NCBI RefSeq assembly: GCF_029502005.1
Contig: NZ_JAMQOT010000004.1
Coordinates: 62,001-126,000, forward strand
Source: Natrinema salsiterrestre
GTDB taxonomy: Archaea; Halobacteriota; Halobacteria; Halobacteriales; Natrialbaceae
Direction of reading: 5' to 3'
Length of the DNA: 64,000 nt
Of this stretch, positions 8,093-15,166 are shown in pieces. Within the stretch, counting starts at the first letter, position 1. Each line of letters opens with the position of its first letter. Under the pieces are notes generated by a model that did no database searches, had not been told where the DNA came from, and saw only the letters and a list, made by a program, of their open reading frames with translations. Made by a program: the position numbers and the translations under genes.

Positions 8093-9106
8093 TCACTGCG
8101 TCTCGTAGTCCCGAACGCCGTCGTCGATCTCGTAGGAGACGGTCCCCTGTTTCTCGAGCGTCCCGAGCGCCCCGAGCGTATCGAGCACGGGCGCGTGATA
8201 GCGGACGTTCCCGACGCGCTCCTCGGCGATCGACAGCGGCGTCGCGGGTTCGATTTCCGCGAGCGCCGCCGCCGTCTCCTCGAGCAGCGCGTCCAGCCGT
8301 TCCCGCGTCGTCTCGACGACGCGCTGGGGGTCCTCGAAGACGGGGCCGTGGCCGGGGAAGACGTGCGTCGCGGTCGTCTCGGTCAGCCGGTCCATAGCTT
8401 CGTAGTAGGCTTCGACGGCGTCGTAGGCACCGGGATGGAATCCGACCTGGAAGGCCCCGGCGCGGAACGGTTCGATGAGCGCGTCGCCCGCGAAGAGCAC
8501 GTCCGTGCCCTCGACGGTCGTCTCGAAACACAGGTGGTCGATCTCGTGACCCGGCGTCTCGAAGACCGTGAACTCGCGACCGCCGACGGAGAGGGGGTCG
8601 GCGGGATCGATCGGTTGGGCGGTCTCGCGATCGACCAGTCGCCGGTCCCGGCGGCGCGAGTCGAGTTCCTCCTCGATCACCGTCTCGAGGGCGTCGCCGC
8701 TGTAGCCCGCCGAGGTCGCCGTCGCTCGAAGCCCGGACTGGACGGCGTCCAGGTCGCCCTCGAGTCGTTCGATTCCCGCCTTCGGCGCGTGAACCGTCGC
8801 GCCGGCGGCCCGCAGCGCGGGGAGCTGGCCGATGTGATCGCTGTGGATATGCGTCACGAGTACGTGGTCGACGTCGGCCGGTTCGTAGCCGAACTCGGCG
8901 AGGCCCTCGCGCAGTTCCGACTCGCCCTCGTGTTCGGCCCCGCCGGTTTCGTCGGGCGCACCAGCGTCGATCAGGATCGGTTCCGGCCCCTCGAGCAGGT
9001 AGGCGGCGACGTGTTTGGGCGGCCAGGGGACGTCGAACTCGAGGCGGTGGATCCGCGAGCGGGCGGCGTCGTCGCGAACGGCGCGACAGGAAGCGTCGGA
9101 AGTCAT
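8093..9106 (-). CDS. MBL-fold metallo-hydrolase (LACTB2/glyoxalase II-like)
   Basis: 337 residues. The metallo-beta-lactamase signature THIHSDHIGQLPAL gives the HxHxDH zinc ligands, and further metal ligands are in TPGHEIDHLCF, FAGDAL and FPGHGPVF. The last 70 residues (after ATHVFPGHGPVFED) look like a small helical or winged-helix tail, as in LACTB2-type hydrolases. Likely substrates are thioesters or phosphodiesters, but this cannot be decided. The start at 9106 (MTSDASCRAVRDD) is preferred: a TATA box at 9130-9138 puts the transcript start almost at that ATG, and upstream frame residues are Arg-rich and not conserved-looking. Confidence 0.87.
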   Translation of the reverse strand: MTSDASCRAVRDDAARSRIHRLEFDVPWPPKHVAAYLLEGPEPILIDAGAPDETGGAEHEGESELREGLAEFGYEPADVDHVLVTHIHSDHIGQLPALRAAGATVHAPKAGIERLEGDLDAVQSGLRATATSAGYSGDALETVIEEELDSRRRDRRLVDRETAQPIDPADPLSVGGREFTVFETPGHEIDHLCFETTVEGTDVLFAGDALIEPFRAGAFQVGFHPGAYDAVEAYYEAMDRLTETTATHVFPGHGPVFEDPQRVVETTRERLDALLEETAAALAEIEPATPLSIAEERVGNVRYHAPVLDTLGALGTLEKQGTVSYEIDDGVRDYETQ

Positions 9107-9129
9107 TGTCACGAACAGGTCGATCCAGC

Positions 9130-9138
9130 GGTATAAGC
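9130..9138 (-). promoter_or_regulatory. TATA box for MBL hydrolase
   Basis: On the minus strand the sequence reads CGCTTATAC, about 27 bases before the ATG at 9106, predicting a leaderless message and supporting that start. Confidence 0.55.
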
Positions 9139-9261
9139 GTCGCGCTCGAATTTTCTGACGGGTTCCGAAACTGGTGCGGTGATTTCTCTGTTGAACGATA
9201 CGTGCAGGCACTATCGTTACCGTTGGAAGGTTTTACTGAACTTTCCCAGTGGTTTAAAATA

Positions 9262-9453
9262 ATGGCTGTCGAAGCGATACTGTTCTGGCTCAATATCATC
9301 ATCGCCCTCCTGTGTAGTCTCCTTTTGGTCCTGGTTTTTTCGGTACTCCCACCGGAGGGCTTGGGTTTCGGTATTGTTTTGCTCTTTCTCATTTCTCCTG
9401 CGATCCTTTGGATCGCGATACGACTACGCACGAATGCGTCCGACGATTCGTAA
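9262..9453 (+). CDS. Very small two-helix membrane protein
   Basis: 63 residues (MAVEAILFWLNIII...) with two hydrophobic segments, about 4-30 and 36-56, and a short polar tail RTNASDDS. The base composition is clearly lower in GC than its neighbours, and a GGTTTTACTG element about 30 bases upstream could be the TATA box. I do not recognise it. The low GC and its position beside a repeat-like spacer suggest it may be a recent acquisition, but a small non-conserved frame cannot be excluded. Confidence 0.5.
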   Translation: MAVEAILFWLNIIIALLCSLLLVLVFSVLPPEGLGFGIVLLFLISPAILWIAIRLRTNASDDS

Positions 9454-9780
9454 GGCGGGACGGTTATTCTCGCAGAATTACTCGAGAACCGATTTCTGAC
9501 AGCTGTTTCTGAAGCAGCGATAACGACGGTTACTGACCTGCCCATCCTGGCGGCATGGAATTGCCACGCCCTCCCCAGCCGATTCACTCACTCCCGCTGG
9601 TCGTTCGCTCATCCCTCGCACGGCATCGTTGGCCGCCCTCGTTCTCACTCAGGCGGCCAACAGCGTTCGCCACGGCACGTGGTATGATCGGTCCGAGGTA
9701 CAGGGTATCCCGTCAGTGGTCGCCGGGTTTCGGTGGCGACACACGGATCGCACGCCATCGCAGGCGGGGTCACTTGACAA
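9454..9780. other. Intergenic spacer with a repeat-like relic
   Basis: No gene is visible in this spacer of about 330 bases. The middle part (about 9550-9660) has alternating CTCACTCCCGCTGGTCGTTCGCTC-like text that resembles a second stretch at 41590-41616 beside the tRNA gene (both contain GCCGATTCACTC). Such text is often seen near haloarchaeal insertion-sequence remnants. I cannot find terminal inverted repeats or a transposase. Confidence 0.4.
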
Positions 9781-9789
9781 GCTTTAATG
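9781..9789 (+). promoter_or_regulatory. TATA box for tfe operon
   Basis: GCTTTAATG lies about 28 bases before the ATG at 9814, so the message is predicted to start at or next to the start codon; this argues against the in-frame ATGs further upstream. Confidence 0.6.
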
Positions 9790-9813
9790 GCTCCATGGCG
9801 TTACATACGGGTA

Positions 9814-10338
9814 ATGGCTTTTGAGGACCTGCTCGAGGACCCGGTGATCCAGAAATATTTGCACGAGCTGGTCGGTCCCAAGGGGATGCCCGTCGCGGCG
9901 GCACCTCCGGACGGCGAGGTGACCGACGAGGAGCTCGCGGAGGAACTGGACCTCGAGTTGAACGACGTGCGGCGCGCGCTGTTCATTCTGTACGAGAACG
10001 ATCTCGCCACGTACCGGCGGCTGCGCGACGAGGACTCGGGGTGGCTGACCTACCTCTGGACGTTCGAGTACGACAACATTCCGGAGAACCTCGAGGAGGA
10101 GATGTACCGGCTCCGCGAGGCGCTCGACGAGCGCCGGGAGTACGAGCGCAACCACGAGTTCTATCTCTGCGAGATCTGTTCCATCCGCTTCGAGTTCGGC
10201 GAGGCGATGGACTTCAACTTCGAGTGCCCCGAGTGCGGCTCGCCGCTGGAATCGATGGACAACAATCGACTGGTCACCGCGATGGACGACCGCCTCGACG
10301 ACCTCGAGGACGAACTCAACATCGACGCGGACGCCTGA
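9814..10338 (+). CDS. tfe: Transcription initiation factor TFE (TFIIE-alpha homologue)
   Basis: 174 residues. An N-terminal extended winged helix (FEDLLEDPVIQKYLHELVG through TYLWTFEYDNIP) is followed by a helical linker and a zinc ribbon with CEIC and CPEC knuckles (about residues 120-144), then an acidic C-terminus. TFE joins the RNA polymerase pre-initiation complex, helps open the promoter and stabilises the clamp. Length and domain order match archaeal TFE alpha. Start at 9814 is supported by the TATA spacing. The stop overlaps the next gene's ATG (TGATG), so tfe, the DUF2110-like gene and the lipoprotein gene form one operon. Confidence 0.96.
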   Translation: MAFEDLLEDPVIQKYLHELVGPKGMPVAAAPPDGEVTDEELAEELDLELNDVRRALFILYENDLATYRRLRDEDSGWLTYLWTFEYDNIPENLEEEMYRLREALDERREYERNHEFYLCEICSIRFEFGEAMDFNFECPECGSPLESMDNNRLVTAMDDRLDDLEDELNIDADA

Positions 10339-11033
10339 TGGTCGTACTCGCAACTAAACTGTACGTCGAGGGCGAGGCCCGCGAGCGGTCACTCGATTCG
10401 CTGCGCTCGCTCGTGACCAACGAGATCGGCGAACTCGACGTCGAGTTCGAGATCGGCGTTCGCCACGACGACTTCCCGTCGGTGACGATCGAGGGCGAGG
10501 ACGCTACCGTCGCGCGGAACGTCCTCCGCGAGGAGTTCGGCGAGATCGTCCCGGATCTCGAGGCCGGCGAGACCTACGTCGGGACGCTCGAGTCCTGGGA
10601 CGAGGACGGGTTCGTCCTCGACGCGGGGCAGGGCGAAGGCGTGCGGATCCCGGTGGACGAACTCGGGCTCGGCCCGGGATCGGCGACGCAGATCCGAGAC
10701 CGCTACGGGCTGGTCCAGCACTTGCCCCTCCAGTTCGTCTACGGCGGCGATAGCGACGACGCGGATAGCGAGCCGTCCCGGCTCGCCGACGCCGAGCAGG
10801 ACCGCCTCTACGAGTGGACCCGCGGCGACGGCCGGCTCAACGTCAACAGCGCGACGCGGGCCGAGGTACGGGCCACGCTCAACCGTGCTGGCCACGCACA
10901 GGACTACGTGACCGTCGAGCGACTCGGCCTGCTCGAGCAGAGCGTCATCTGTACCGAGAACACCGATCCGCCGGGGCTGCTCGCCAGCGTCGGCGAGTAT
11001 CTCCCGGCCGAACTCCGCTGTATCGTTCCCTAG
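10338..11033 (+). CDS. DUF2110-like archaeal protein
   Basis: 231-residue soluble protein that follows tfe in many haloarchaea (context remembered, not checked here). The N-terminal half is alpha/beta (MVVLATKLYVEGEARERSLDS...); the middle GETYVGTLESWDEDGFVLDAG reads like a small beta barrel of OB/S1-type; and the C-terminal half (about residues 150-231) has RLNVNSATRAEVRATLNRAG, similar to a helix-hairpin-helix or split-domain helix. The combination suggests nucleic-acid binding, possibly RNA, but this is inference. It overlaps tfe by one base and is followed by the lipoprotein gene after one base, so all three are co-expressed. Confidence 0.8.
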   Translation: MVVLATKLYVEGEARERSLDSLRSLVTNEIGELDVEFEIGVRHDDFPSVTIEGEDATVARNVLREEFGEIVPDLEAGETYVGTLESWDEDGFVLDAGQGEGVRIPVDELGLGPGSATQIRDRYGLVQHLPLQFVYGGDSDDADSEPSRLADAEQDRLYEWTRGDGRLNVNSATRAEVRATLNRAGHAQDYVTVERLGLLEQSVICTENTDPPGLLASVGEYLPAELRCIVP

Positions 11034-11034
11034 C

Positions 11035-11805
11035 ATGAATCGACGGCTCGTCCTCGCGGCGGTCGCGGTCGCACTTCTCGCAGGGTTAGCGGGATGTTCG
11101 GCGCTTTCCGGGGGTATCTCCGACGAGCAGCTCGATCGGGAGGCGGACTACAGCGATCTCCGCGACAGCGATGCCGACGTCGCCATCGATCTCGAGGACG
11201 GCAGCCTGATCGAAGACGGCGAGTTCCGGGCGGTCTACGACCTCAACGGCACGGGCGAACTGTCGCTGTACAGATCGTCCCTCTACCGCGACGAACCGTT
11301 GGACGTCGATAGCGTCCGCTACTGGTATCCCAACGGTACCGAGCTAACGGGCTCGGAACTCGAGGTCGAACAGGGTCAATCGGAGACGACCGTCCAGGTA
11401 CCCGACGAGAACGGGACGCTCGCGTTCTCGGGCGAAGCCGGACGGAAGACCTTCCAACTGCCGGCGTACGTCGAGGGCTCCTACGAGGTCACGGTCCCCG
11501 AGGGCCACCGGACGTCGAACTTCCTGTTCGGCGACGTCGCGCCGAACGGGTACGAGCGCGAGGTCGTCGACGATCGCGAGCGCCTCTACTGGGAGAGCGT
11601 CGACACCACGATCTCGCTTCGATACTATCTCGCGCGGGATATCACGCTGTTCCTCGGCCTCGTCGGGGTCGTCGTCCTGTTCGGCGGGATCGGTATCGCC
11701 TACTACTATCGGCAAGTCAGACGGCTCCGCGAGGAGCGAGAGGAGTTCGGCCTCGACGTGGATGCCGGTGACGACTCGGACGGCGGACCGCCCGGCTTTC
11801 CGTGA
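11035..11805 (+). CDS. Secreted lipoprotein with C-terminal membrane helix (DUF5803-like)
   Basis: 256 residues. N-terminal signal MNRRLVLAAVAVALLAGLAGCSALSGG has a lipobox (AGLAGC) with the lipid-anchored Cys at residue 21, and no twin arginine motif. The bulk is an extracytoplasmic beta-rich domain with repeated DLNGTGELSLYRSS-like and PDENGTLAF strands. Near residues 203-225 there is a membrane helix (LFLGLVGVVVLFGGIGIAYYY) followed by a charged cytoplasmic end RQVRRLREEREEF. Function unknown. It ends the tfe operon, so it probably depends on the tfe promoter; no separate promoter is visible in the one-base gap. Confidence 0.8.
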   Translation: MNRRLVLAAVAVALLAGLAGCSALSGGISDEQLDREADYSDLRDSDADVAIDLEDGSLIEDGEFRAVYDLNGTGELSLYRSSLYRDEPLDVDSVRYWYPNGTELTGSELEVEQGQSETTVQVPDENGTLAFSGEAGRKTFQLPAYVEGSYEVTVPEGHRTSNFLFGDVAPNGYEREVVDDRERLYWESVDTTISLRYYLARDITLFLGLVGVVVLFGGIGIAYYYRQVRRLREEREEFGLDVDAGDDSDGGPPGFP

Positions 11806-11851
11806 TCGATCCCCGTCGAGACGCCATACCGGCTCCGAGACGAAATCCCTC

Positions 11852-12310
11852 TCAGGCGTGGATCGCCCGCTGATCGAGCCAGAGGACTTCTTCGCCGCCG
11901 ATATCGAGTCGGCCCTTGACGTGGCTCGTGTCCAGTCTCGGGGCCTCGAGCGACGCAGTTCGGACGGTTCTGGTCACGTCGACGTCGTCGACCAACCATC
12001 CGTAGTAGCGGCCGTCGTCGTCGGTGACCGAAAAGACGAGCAGTTTCGGCTCGTCGACGCGGGCAGACGACCGGGACGACGAGCCGACTATCCGGGGAAG
12101 GTCGACGACTCTGACCAGTTCGCCGGCGACGGTGATCGTCCCCGCGTTCCACAGATCGTCGGCGTCCGCCAGAGAGGTGCCGTCCGCGACCTCGAGTACG
12201 GAGGCCGTCGACTCGGCCTCGACGCAGTATTGCGTCCCCTCGAGACCGAACGTAAGAACTTTTACACTATCGCTGGTGCCGGTCCCGTTACCGTTCGAGG
12301 ACGTACCCAT
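11852..12310 (-). CDS. cheW: CheW-type chemotaxis coupling protein (divergent copy)
   Basis: 152 residues. CheW links transducers to CheA in the signalling array. A CheW beta-barrel core is visible: VKVLTFGLEGTQYCVEAESTASVLEV, WNAGTITVAGELVRVVDLPRIVG, KLLVFSVTDDDGRYYGWLVDDV and the C-terminal IGGEEVLWLDQRAIHA. The start MGTSSNGNGT at 12310 is the first plausible ATG; a TATA-like GGTTTATTC about 27 bases upstream supports it. This gene is divergent from the rest of the che operon across a 354-base spacer, so it is on its own promoter. Divergence between the two CheW proteins suggests different partners. Confidence 0.88.
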   Translation of the reverse strand: MGTSSNGNGTGTSDSVKVLTFGLEGTQYCVEAESTASVLEVADGTSLADADDLWNAGTITVAGELVRVVDLPRIVGSSSRSSARVDEPKLLVFSVTDDDGRYYGWLVDDVDVTRTVRTASLEAPRLDTSHVKGRLDIGGEEVLWLDQRAIHA

Positions 12311-12335
12311 TCTCCCTGAGGGAGGGGCGTTACGA

Positions 12336-12344
12336 GAATAAACC
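12336..12344 (-). promoter_or_regulatory. TATA box for divergent cheW
   Basis: On the minus strand GGTTTATTC lies about 27 bases before the ATG at 12310, which fits an almost leaderless message. Confidence 0.5.
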
Positions 12345-12366
12345 TTCCGATGGACTACATCCAATA

Positions 12367-12380
12367 ATACATATATGTAT
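12367..12380. promoter_or_regulatory. Perfect 14-base palindrome, candidate operator
   Basis: ATACATATATGTAT is its own reverse complement. It sits about 20 bases upstream of the divergent cheW TATA box, a position where a dimeric regulator could act. No known regulator is implied. Confidence 0.4.
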
Positions 12381-12630
12381 GTGAACGAGAACGATTTCCG
12401 AGTGGTGTGAGAAAACCGTATTGTCGTTCGCGTTCGGTGGCGAATCGTCGTGGAGTCGACAACCCCCCCCCCCTCCGAAAGTGTCACTAAGACAACTTTA
12501 TTTCCGTCATCGAGACGGATACCAATTCGACTCCGTGAGCGACGCCGAAGCGAGCTGGAGGGGCACGGTGAATCGGAGACCGACACCGCATAAAATGACA
12601 AATTATCGAACACCCACGGTGGAGTCAACG

Positions 12631-12640
12631 TTTTATTGAT
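12631..12640 (+). promoter_or_regulatory. TATA box for the main che operon
   Basis: TTTTATTGAT about 30 bases before the ATG at 12665; transcript start is predicted close to the start codon. Confidence 0.55.
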
Positions 12641-12664
12641 GGAACCTGATACACGAACAGGACC

Positions 12665-13462
12665 ATGGCCCCGGATCTCTCGGAAAAGCTTCTCGGAATG
12701 GGAACCGACGACGACCGCACTCGCGACTCGGACGGTGACGAGGATGAGCAGGAGCGACTCGTCCAGTTCATCTTCGTCGGGATCGGTGAACACCGCCTCG
12801 CGCTACCGGTCGACGCGGTCAGGACGATCACTGAACCGTCGGACGACTTGACGCGAGTCCCGCGTGCGCCCCCCGCCATCGAGGGCCTGATGGACCTTCG
12901 CGGCGAAATTACCGCCGTTATCGATCCGACGGTCCACTTTCCGGTGACCGAATCCCGCCCGGGTCGCGAGCGCCTGCTCGTGCTCGATCGGACGAGCGAC
13001 CAGCAGTCGGTCGCGATTCGAGTCGACGAGGTCATCGGCGTCGAGACGGTCGCAGAGAGCGACATCCTCCACGCCGACGCGATCGAGGGAAGCGAGTTCT
13101 CCGGAGACGTCCTCGAGCATCCCCTACTCGTCGCACTCGTCACCCAGGAGCGGAAGTCACGCCTCGATGTCGGGGGTGCGGTGTCGGACGGGCCCGTCGA
13201 CGCCGCTGCGAGTGCGGCACCCGAGACGGAGCCCAACGGTGTGTCCGGTGCGGGTGGATCCGCGGCGCTGTCGTCGGCCCACGGAACGGCCGGTGGACTC
13301 GGTGAGTCCGTCGGGGAGGCGTTCGAGATCGAACCGACCGAGGAGGCCGCGGAACCGGACGACGGCGGCGAGGACGAGGAATCGATCCAGGAGATCGTCG
13401 TCGAAGCGACCGCACTGGTCGATGTCGACCGCCTGCTATTAGCGTCCGGTCAACCCGACTGA
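12665..13462 (+). CDS. cheW: CheW-type protein with long acidic C-terminal extension
   Basis: 265 residues. The CheW domain spans about residues 30-165 (VQFIFVGIGEHRLALPVDAV, EGLMDLRGEITAVIDP, SVAIRVDEVIGVETV) and contains the usual interface for CheA and transducers. About 75 Ser/Gly/Ala/Glu/Asp-rich residues follow, then a short conserved-looking end (QEIVVEATALVDVDRLLLA) that resembles the start of another CheW-like strand. The extension is not part of the normal CheW fold. Located 136 bases before cheY, with a separate TATA box for cheY, so coupling to the next genes may be partial. Confidence 0.86.
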   Translation: MAPDLSEKLLGMGTDDDRTRDSDGDEDEQERLVQFIFVGIGEHRLALPVDAVRTITEPSDDLTRVPRAPPAIEGLMDLRGEITAVIDPTVHFPVTESRPGRERLLVLDRTSDQQSVAIRVDEVIGVETVAESDILHADAIEGSEFSGDVLEHPLLVALVTQERKSRLDVGGAVSDGPVDAAASAAPETEPNGVSGAGGSAALSSAHGTAGGLGESVGEAFEIEPTEEAAEPDDGGEDEESIQEIVVEATALVDVDRLLLASGQPD

Positions 13463-13550
13463 ATCGAGGAAACGGCCCAGATCTGATATGGCCTTTTGAG
13501 CGGTGTCTTCGGGGCGTATTCGACGTTTATCACGACTGATAATCGAGAGA

Positions 13551-13560
13551 AAGCATTTAT
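13551..13560 (+). promoter_or_regulatory. TATA-like box for cheY
   Basis: AAGCATTTAT about 43 bases before the cheY ATG would give a short leader of roughly 15 bases. Confidence 0.45.
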
Positions 13561-13598
13561 GGTAGTTGTATCTCTACGAGAGTTTGGTGTACTACTGA

Positions 13599-13961
13599 AT
13601 GTCGACAGGGGTGCTAATCGTAGACGACTCTCATTTTATGCGGAATCTACTGCGTCAGATATTAGAGCAGGATTACCGCATTCTCGGAGAGGCGTCAAAC
13701 GGCGCTGAAGCCGTCAAACTGTACAAAGAACACGATCCCGACATCGTCATGATGGACATCGTGATGCCCAAATGCAACGGCATCAAAGCGACCGCGGCGA
13801 TCAAAAAGATCGATCCGGACGCACGCGTCATCATGTGTACGAGCGTCGGACAGCGTGAGAAAATGAAACTCGCCGTGAAGGCTGGCGCGGACGGCTACGT
13901 CACGAAACCGTTCGAAGAGCCCAGCGTCAGAAAAGCACTTTCAGACGTCGTCGCTGCATGA
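13599..13961 (+). CDS. cheY: Response regulator CheY
   Basis: 120-residue single receiver domain that carries the chemotaxis signal from CheA to the motility machinery. All key residues are visible: acidic pair in LIVDDSHF, phospho-acceptor Asp in IVMMDIVMPKCNG, Thr in IMCTSVGQ and Lys in GYVTKPFEEP. ATG at 13599 gives a normal length. It is the first of a tightly packed run; its TGA overlaps the ATG of cheB by four bases. In archaea CheY acts on the archaellum through CheF-type adaptors, which are not in this window. Confidence 0.96.
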   Translation: MSTGVLIVDDSHFMRNLLRQILEQDYRILGEASNGAEAVKLYKEHDPDIVMMDIVMPKCNGIKATAAIKKIDPDARVIMCTSVGQREKMKLAVKAGADGYVTKPFEEPSVRKALSDVVAA

Positions 13962-15166
13962 CGCGAGTACTCGTTGTCGACGACTCGACGTTTATGCGGA
14001 CAGTCATCGGCAACGCGCTCGAGGCGGCAGACTACGACGTCGAAACGGCCGCAGACGGGTCCGAGGCCATCGAGGCCGTGGCCGCGTTCGATCCCGATGT
14101 CGTAACGATGGACGTCGAAATGCCCGAAATGGGCGGAATCGACGCCGTCGAGCGAATCATGACGACGAACCCGACCCCGATTCTCATGCTCAGCGTTCAC
14201 ACTGAACGCGGGGCGGAGGCCACGCTCGATGCGCTCGAGCGTGGGGCCGCGGATTTCCTTCACAAGCCCGACGGTTCCGACTCCCGGAACATCGCGCATC
14301 TCAGCGACGAGGTCGTCGAGAAAGTCGACGATCTCGCCGAAGCCGACGTCTCGTCGGTGGCGCTCGCTCGAGCCTCCGCAACGGCCTATGCGACCCGGGC
14401 CGGGCGAACCGGCAGTGCAGGCCGAGGCGCCGCTCGCAATGCCGTCGCCGGCGGTGGGGCCGACGTCCCGCTCGGAGGCGACGGCGGACCGTCCGGACCA
14501 GAGATGGTCCCCGGAATCGGATCGGAGTCCAACGAGGACGCGACCCCGGTCGCCCTCGAGGGCGACCGGACGGTTGCGCCCACGATCGTCCTCGGTGCGT
14601 CGACCGGCGGGCCCAAGATCGTCGAACGGCTGTTCGAACGACTCCCGCCCGAGCTCGGGGCGAAAGTGCTGGTCGTCCAGCACATGCCTCCCGGGTTCAC
14701 GGAGCGGTTCGCCGACCGGCTCGACTCGCGCAGCGCGTACGACGTGCGCGAAGCCGCAGATCGGGATCGACTCCGTCCCGGCGAGGCCGCCGTCGCGCCC
14801 GGGGACTTTCACCTCGAGGTGGCGAACGACGTCGGCGACGCGCTCCGTTTGCGGGTCGACGACGGCGATCGAGTCCACGGCGTCCGGCCGGCGATCGACG
14901 TGACGATGAACAGCGCGGCCGAACGGGTTTCGGACGGGCTCTGTGGCGTCGTCCTGACCGGAATGGGCCGAGACGGTGCGGCCGGAATCGAGGCGATCAA
15001 GGCCGCGGGCGGTCGGACGATCGCACAGGACGAGGCGACGAGTCCGGTCTTTGGCATCCCCTGTCAGGCAATCGAAACGGGCTGTGTCGACACGATCGCG
15101 CCCGCTGACGGCATCGTCGGCGCAATCGTCGACGCGTTTACGACGGACGGTGAGAACGATGACTGA
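13958..15166 (+). CDS. cheB: Chemotaxis protein methylesterase CheB
   Basis: 402 residues: receiver domain (1-120, phospho-Asp in DVVTMDVEMPEMGG), Ala/Gly-rich linker (about 135-190), and methylesterase domain (205-395) with the catalytic Ser in LGASTGGPK, His in QHMPPGFTERF and Asp in TGMGRDGAAG. It removes methyl groups from, or deamidates, transducers for adaptation. Phosphorylation by CheA activates it. The start overlaps the cheY stop and its end overlaps the ATG of cheA (ATGACTGA), so the three should be translated in coupled fashion. Linker is longer than in bacterial CheB. Confidence 0.95.
   Translation: MTRVLVVDDSTFMRTVIGNALEAADYDVETAADGSEAIEAVAAFDPDVVTMDVEMPEMGGIDAVERIMTTNPTPILMLSVHTERGAEATLDALERGAADFLHKPDGSDSRNIAHLSDEVVEKVDDLAEADVSSVALARASATAYATRAGRTGSAGRGAARNAVAGGGADVPLGGDGGPSGPEMVPGIGSESNEDATPVALEGDRTVAPTIVLGASTGGPKIVERLFERLPPELGAKVLVVQHMPPGFTERFADRLDSRSAYDVREAADRDRLRPGEAAVAPGDFHLEVANDVGDALRLRVDDGDRVHGVRPAIDVTMNSAAERVSDGLCGVVLTGMGRDGAAGIEAIKAAGGRTIAQDEATSPVFGIPCQAIETGCVDTIAPADGIVGAIVDAFTTDGENDD

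Larger units (their letters stand above)
12311..12664. other. Divergent cheW promoter region with C11 tract and palindrome
   Basis: Spacer with no coding frame I trust. It contains a perfect 14-base palindrome at 12367-12380 (ATACATATATGTAT), an 11-base C homopolymer at 12463-12473, an AT-rich CAACTTTATTTCC at 12492-12504, and the TATA boxes of both cheW genes. A 72-codon frame at 12421-12639 has a Pro run encoded by the C tract and looks accidental. Confidence 0.6.

Noticed and set aside
12421-12639. 72-codon frame with a Pro run upstream of cheW
   Set aside because: Pro run is just the C11 tract, and the remaining residues have no pattern. Its start lies in the promoter region.
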